Of a DNA stretch of 33,684 nt, positions 29,506 to 33,684 are shown piece by piece. Origin of the DNA: Leptospira adleri (GTDB lineage Bacteria; Spirochaetota; Leptospiria; Leptospirales; Leptospiraceae). The notes beneath the pieces are model-generated. The model did no database searches, was not told the DNA's origin, and was given only the letters and a program-made list of their open reading frames with translations. The position numbers and the translations under genes were made by a program. Location of the stretch: contig NZ_NPDU01000049.1 in assembly GCF_002811985.1 (NCBI RefSeq), forward strand, positions 1 to 33,684. Reading direction: 5' to 3'. Within the stretch, counting starts at the first letter, position 1, and every line of letters starts with the position of its first letter.

Positions 29506-30127
29506 TGATTATTTTAAGGTGTTCGCTTTGCTTTTCATTACGAATAGTTGCGGTGTCGTTCCTATCGTATCAACAGATGTAATCCCTATGCCTAAATTTA
29601 TTACTTCCGTTGATACTTACGAATACGTCCCTTTGCAGAATGTTCAAAATTCGTTTGTTATAGTAAAAGTCCGCGATAAGGAATGGAACGTAAATGGGAA
29701 AATTGTCCCAGTTCAAGTTGCTTATTTGCTGTATTCCATGATTTCCAATTCATTTTTTGAATCGCTGTTAAATAACGGAATAAGTATTTTTCCGGTCCCC
29801 TATAGAAAACAGGAATCTTTCTATGTGACACAAACCAGTCGTATGCTTTGGGAAAATTCAAAGGCGAAGGAATTTAATTTTTATGAAAGCGCAACTGCGG
29901 TTACAGGGTGTTATAATCTTTTTCCGTTTCCGGTCGGAGAACATTATTTGAAGTTAAACTTAAGACATGATAAATTCAAAATGTTTGATTCATATAAAAA
30001 AGAATACCGTCTTGAAGTAAAGGAAAATGAAAGTGTAATTATTGAAATAGATTTTGAAAAGAAGATTGATGAAATAAAAAAAATAGCAACGCCAACGAAT
30101 CTCCTGAATAGCTTGTGCAATGAGTAA
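29492..30127 (+). CDS. Putative lipoprotein of unknown function
   Basis: 211 residues with a lipoprotein signal (VFALLFITNSC, Cys near residue 20) and no recognised domain. The body is beta-rich with a second short hydrophobic region (VTGCYNLFPFPVGEHYLKLN). The start overlaps the preceding lipoprotein by 14 bp, so the two are probably co-translated. It shares the possible immunity or accessory role of its neighbour without direct evidence. Confidence 0.55.
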   Translation: MKIINDYFKVFALLFITNSCGVVPIVSTDVIPMPKFITSVDTYEYVPLQNVQNSFVIVKVRDKEWNVNGKIVPVQVAYLLYSMISNSFFESLLNNGISIFPVPYRKQESFYVTQTSRMLWENSKAKEFNFYESATAVTGCYNLFPFPVGEHYLKLNLRHDKFKMFDSYKKEYRLEVKENESVIIEIDFEKKIDEIKKIATPTNLLNSLCNE

Positions 30128-30268
30128 AAGTCGAAATCTATCGATTTTGATAGTTTTCTTTTTATCGGTAAAGAATTTAGCCAAAGTAAAATTATATTTT
30201 GAGAAAGGAATTAATGTCTTAATTTTGCAAATAAACGGATTGATTTTCGAGAGGCAAGTTAGTCTATA

Positions 30269-31183
30269 ATGAAACAACTATTGATTAAAAAAACGTTAAA
30301 ACTTAATTGTGTAATATTGATTGTTTGTTCTTTACCCTTTTGTAGTCACAGTAATGATGAGAAGAATGCAAATCTTCTAATATTATTATTAGGAAATTAT
30401 GCAGGCTCTGGTCCCTTTTCGCAAGTTCCAGATTTCCCTTGCGAAGGAAATATTTCAAAATCGACTGCGAAAACTGTCTTTTTTGAGACTGGAAAAGAAC
30501 GAGCTGGAAAAGGCTGTAGAAAATATTACAAGTACGCTAAAGATATGGCGTCAATTGGAGTCTTGCACCAATTTAGAAATTTAATTCAAAATGCAGAGTT
30601 TCTGAAATATTACATCGGATACGCAAATCTTGATATTTCAGATCAGCTTTCAGAAAATGAAAAAAATACTTATGAGCAATCCTCTGATTTTATTTATGCG
30701 AAAAAAGAATATTTAGGTGAGTCCTTATATTTTGAACCAGGCTCAAATATTTTCTTTATTATAGAAGCGCTGTCGGCTCATGTTGAATACAATGTAACTT
30801 TCGATGGGGGAGATGTCGGGAGTTATTGTTCTGAAGGAGTAGTAATAGACAATAACACGCCAGCCAAAGCTTTCATTCTTACGAAAGGCGCAAGTGTTTC
30901 TGGCAATGTCACTGGTAGCAGTAGTCCTTGTTTTTATGAGATCCGTACAAATATCGCGATTCTTAACTTAACGGTAACCGCTACCGGGGCGGCAAATTTG
31001 AGTCTTTCAGTTTATGCAGAGAAGGACACAAGTCTTGTAGAATATACAATTCAAAACGCGAATGCCACAAAAACGCTTTCGAACATTCCAGTATCAATAA
31101 ACTCAAGAAGATTGATAAAGGTTGACGGATTAAATGGTGGGTCATGTCCAGGTGGTTGTGCTTTTAATCTTAGTGTTCTGTGA
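30269..31183 (+). CDS. Leptospiral-style lipoprotein of unknown function
   Basis: 304 residues. The signal peptide LNCVILIVCSLPFC gives a lipobox with Cys near residue 25. The next segment, NANLLILLLGNYAGSGPF, is a motif I associate with leptospiral surface lipoproteins. The central part is helical (ERAGKGCRKYYKYAKDMASI); the C-terminal half is beta-rich and resembles a Ca-binding or Ig-like sandwich (VSGNVTGSSSPCFYEIRTNI). It follows a 141-bp gap, so it may be a separate unit from the two lipoproteins upstream. Confidence 0.6.
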   Translation: MKQLLIKKTLKLNCVILIVCSLPFCSHSNDEKNANLLILLLGNYAGSGPFSQVPDFPCEGNISKSTAKTVFFETGKERAGKGCRKYYKYAKDMASIGVLHQFRNLIQNAEFLKYYIGYANLDISDQLSENEKNTYEQSSDFIYAKKEYLGESLYFEPGSNIFFIIEALSAHVEYNVTFDGGDVGSYCSEGVVIDNNTPAKAFILTKGASVSGNVTGSSSPCFYEIRTNIAILNLTVTATGAANLSLSVYAEKDTSLVEYTIQNANATKTLSNIPVSINSRRLIKVDGLNGGSCPGGCAFNLSVL

Positions 31184-31233
31184 GATGTTTTAACTCTAAT
31201 TTTAAATATTTATTAAACATAGGGATATTAGAT

Positions 31234-31468
31234 GATAACGTCCTAATTTTTTCGCACATTTAAGAATGAACGAGAAGGCTCTCCTTGCCGATTGAGTTTG
31301 TAACGCGCAAATTCAAAGAAAAAGGAGAACCCCCCAATGAGGGCAGAAGAAGAAAAAACGCACTTGAAAGCAATCCAAGTAGATGAGACCCAGCTCAAGA
31401 AAGACTTGAGCGACCTCGTCAGAGTATCCGTAGAAGAAGATAACGTCCTAATTTTTTCGCACATTTAA
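31234..31468 (+). mobile_element. IS256-family transposase remnant, copy 1
   Basis: A 5' IS fragment with an upstream conserved segment (31234-31330), a ribosome binding site (AAAGGAGAA) and a short frame from ATG 31337 reading MRAEEEKTHLKAIQVDE, then KKDLSDLVRVSVEE. This matches the N-terminus of IS256-type transposases (D-L-x-x-L-V-x-x-S-V-E-E). The frame then runs directly into the second copy and stops at 31468. Catalytic residues are absent, so it is dead. Confidence 0.75.
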
Positions 31469-31640
31469 GAATGAACGAGAAGGCTCTCCTTGCCGATTGA
31501 GATTGTGACCAAACAAATTTCAAAGAAAAGGAGAACCCCCCATGAGGACAGAAGAAGAAAAAAGCCACTTGAAATCAATCCAAGTAGATGAGACCCAACT
31601 CAAGAAGGACTTGAGCGAACTCGCAAGAGGTTCAGTTAGA
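31234..31640. repeat. Tandem 205-bp direct repeat
   Basis: Two units (31234-31438 and 31439-about 31640) of the IS256-type 5' end, nearly identical over the first 65 bp and clearly diverged afterwards (for example AGGGCAG versus AGGACAG, and deletions near 31310/31515). The divergence shows the duplication is not very recent, or that two related elements were joined. Confidence 0.8.
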
Positions 31641-31710
31641 GGCGCCTAACATCTCATAGATGCGGATGCAGATAAACTCTGTAATGCCTTGAATATAAAA
31701 GGATTCCGTC
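31439..31710 (+). mobile_element. IS256-family transposase remnant, copy 2
   Basis: The same 5' segment repeats 205 bp downstream. Its frame (ATG 31542) reads MRTEEEKSHLKSIQVDE and KKDLSELARGSVRGA, stopping at 31649. Past the stop the same frame continues HLIDADADKLCNALNIKG, close to the L-x-D-A-E-A-D-x-L-C-N-A helix of intact transposases. It decays before the DDE domain, and no right end of the element is seen. Confidence 0.75.
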
Positions 31711-31730
31711 CAGACACAACCTTGGTTACG

Positions 31731-32687
<957 letters not shown>

Positions 32688-32994
32688 TTTAATTACCATT
32701 TAATTACAGATGCAAAGTTCATATTTTATAAAATTAAATTACTGGTTTTATCCATAGCAACCAATATTTGTTGTCTGGAATCCCCCGATATAGTGGATAC
32801 CAAGATCGCCGTCATGATTGAAGCTTAAGTAAATACGATAACAAGATTCGTAAACGCGAAAGGAATTTTCGATCGGATTCCTTTGATTTAATTGTTTCTC
32901 GATTGAAAAAAGCGAAGAAAAGTATCGAAAGAGCCGGTACAAAAATAAAATTTTGATAAGTGTTATTCGCTCTAACGTATATAGAACTTGATGC
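32688..32994. other. Intergenic region with a possible decayed minus-strand frame
   Basis: No confident gene. On the minus strand a frame from 32996 to 32748 contains YRIYLSFNHDGDLGIHYIGG near its end, which reads more like coding sequence than noise, while its first half does not. It could be the tail of a broken gene. No RNA gene or terminator recognised. Confidence 0.25.
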
Positions 32995-33435
32995 ATGAAT
33001 AAGATTGATCCGGAAATATTAATTGGTAAAACTCAAGACAGTGAGGAAGTAGCCAACTTCTTAAATGCCCTTAATGAAAATCCTCATGTTGATTTCTTTG
33101 CTGATTTTCAAATTTGGGATTTCACTCAAAACGGAATAACTCTGTATTTAAACAAAGAGCTACAAGTGGTCTCAATACATTTATTCGGATCGGATGATGA
33201 AGATCATTTAAGATACAATGGAATTTTACCTCGAAATATCGCTTTCGAATACGGAAGCAGGGAAGTGGCTGAAATGCTGGGTTTGCCGAGCTTGAGCTGA
33301 GCTGCGTATGTAGATCGTGGACAATGGGAGCGGTTTGATTTTACTGACGTTTCCGTTCATTTTGAATATTTAGCTTCCTCGAAAGGCATAAAAATGATTA
33401 CATTGATGTCGCCTTCGATTCTAATCCGTCTTTGA
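32995..33435 (+). pseudogene. Small acidic protein gene interrupted by an in-frame TGA
   Basis: The frame from ATG 32995 encodes 101 residues to a TGA at 33298-33300. It continues in the same frame for 44 more sensible codons (AAYVDRGQWERFDFTDVSVH, then FEYLASSKGIKMITLMSP) to 33435. The continuation has the WxRFDFxxxSVHFEY pattern expected of the second half of one small domain, so a nonsense mutation is likelier than two genes. The protein resembles small cytoplasmic immunity-type proteins in size and composition, but the family is not recognised. Confidence 0.6.
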
Positions 33436-33684
33436 AAGTTTATCGTTTTTGAAATATGCCGGTGAGAAACTCATCTGACGATGAATCCCTTTTAGAATTT
33501 AGTAGACTTGGGACATTACGGAATTTTAGGTAGACCTTCTTTAAAAAAGAATAGTATACATTTAATTTTTCGGCTATTTTGCCCAAATGAATCTCCGGAA
33601 TAAGGTCATATCCTTTTCTTACATTCCACACCCTGCAAAAAGCGGAACCCATCCATTCCTCCGGAATGTCTTGGGTCCCACGTT
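33436..33684 (-). other. End of window; possible partial minus-strand frame
   Basis: A minus-strand frame is open from the window edge to 33440 (QDIPEEWMGSAFCRVWNVRK, ending FLTGIFQKR). It could be the 3' part of a gene starting outside the window, or chance. No motif recognised. Confidence 0.2.

Noticed and set aside
31243..31464. 73-residue minus-strand frame
   Set aside because: It is antisense to the IS256-type transposase remnants, which explain the open frame.

Overview
The window looks like chromosomal DNA from a spirochaete of the genus Leptospira. This is inferred from three things: low-GC genes, many short leptospiral-style lipoproteins, and a CRISPR effector set of the MYXAN (Dev-like) families known from Myxococcus and Leptospira. 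No rRNA or tRNA gene was found. The centre of the window is a complete type I CRISPR-Cas locus.

Layout. 1-7.2 kb is an accessory block that resembles the remains of a mobile element. It holds three overlapping genes of unknown function (one HNH-like), a small protein resembling the end of a Panacea/DUF4065 domain, an XRE repressor divergent from a TM2-domain/lipoprotein pair with two similar operator-like palindromes between them, a 900-residue primase-SF2 helicase fusion, and the broken remains of one or two tyrosine recombinases. 7.2-17.8 kb is the CRISPR-Cas locus on the minus strand, in transcription order cas6-cas3-cas8-cas7-cas5, a 396-bp gap, cas4-cas1 (fused), cas2, a leader, and an array of 19 repeats and 18 spacers. 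The distal end of the array is joined directly to the truncated recombinase.

The most interesting element is in the gap between cas5 and cas4-cas1. Two degenerate repeats flank one 35-nt spacer, and each has kept mainly the half next to that spacer. Those are the parts a processed guide RNA would contain. About 35 bp away, on the opposite strand, is a four-codon open frame with a strong ribosome binding site, and further out is a perfect 16-bp palindrome. The arrangement resembles Cascade-using regulatory guides (CreR) or CreTA toxin-antitoxin RNA modules. I could not find a seed-matched target in the window, so this is a hypothesis.

17.8-21.6 kb, minus strand: a dual-specificity phosphatase-like protein, then an apparent operon of a beta-barrel-like envelope protein, an FN3/kelch lipoprotein and a TPR membrane protein. 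21.8-29 kb, plus strand: one very large SpvB/FG-GAP/YD-repeat/RHS protein (a fused TcB-TcC-like shell) with an internal membrane segment and lipobox-like cysteine before the RHS core, and a variable C-terminal tail. Three lipoproteins follow it. 31.2-33.7 kb: two tandem remnants of an IS256-family transposase, an aldo/keto reductase, and a small gene interrupted by an in-frame stop.

Within the CRISPR locus, Cas6 should process the transcript, Cas8/Cas7/Cas5 form Cascade, Cas3 degrades the target, and Cas4-Cas1 with Cas2 add spacers. All active-site motifs I could check are present, so the system looks functional.
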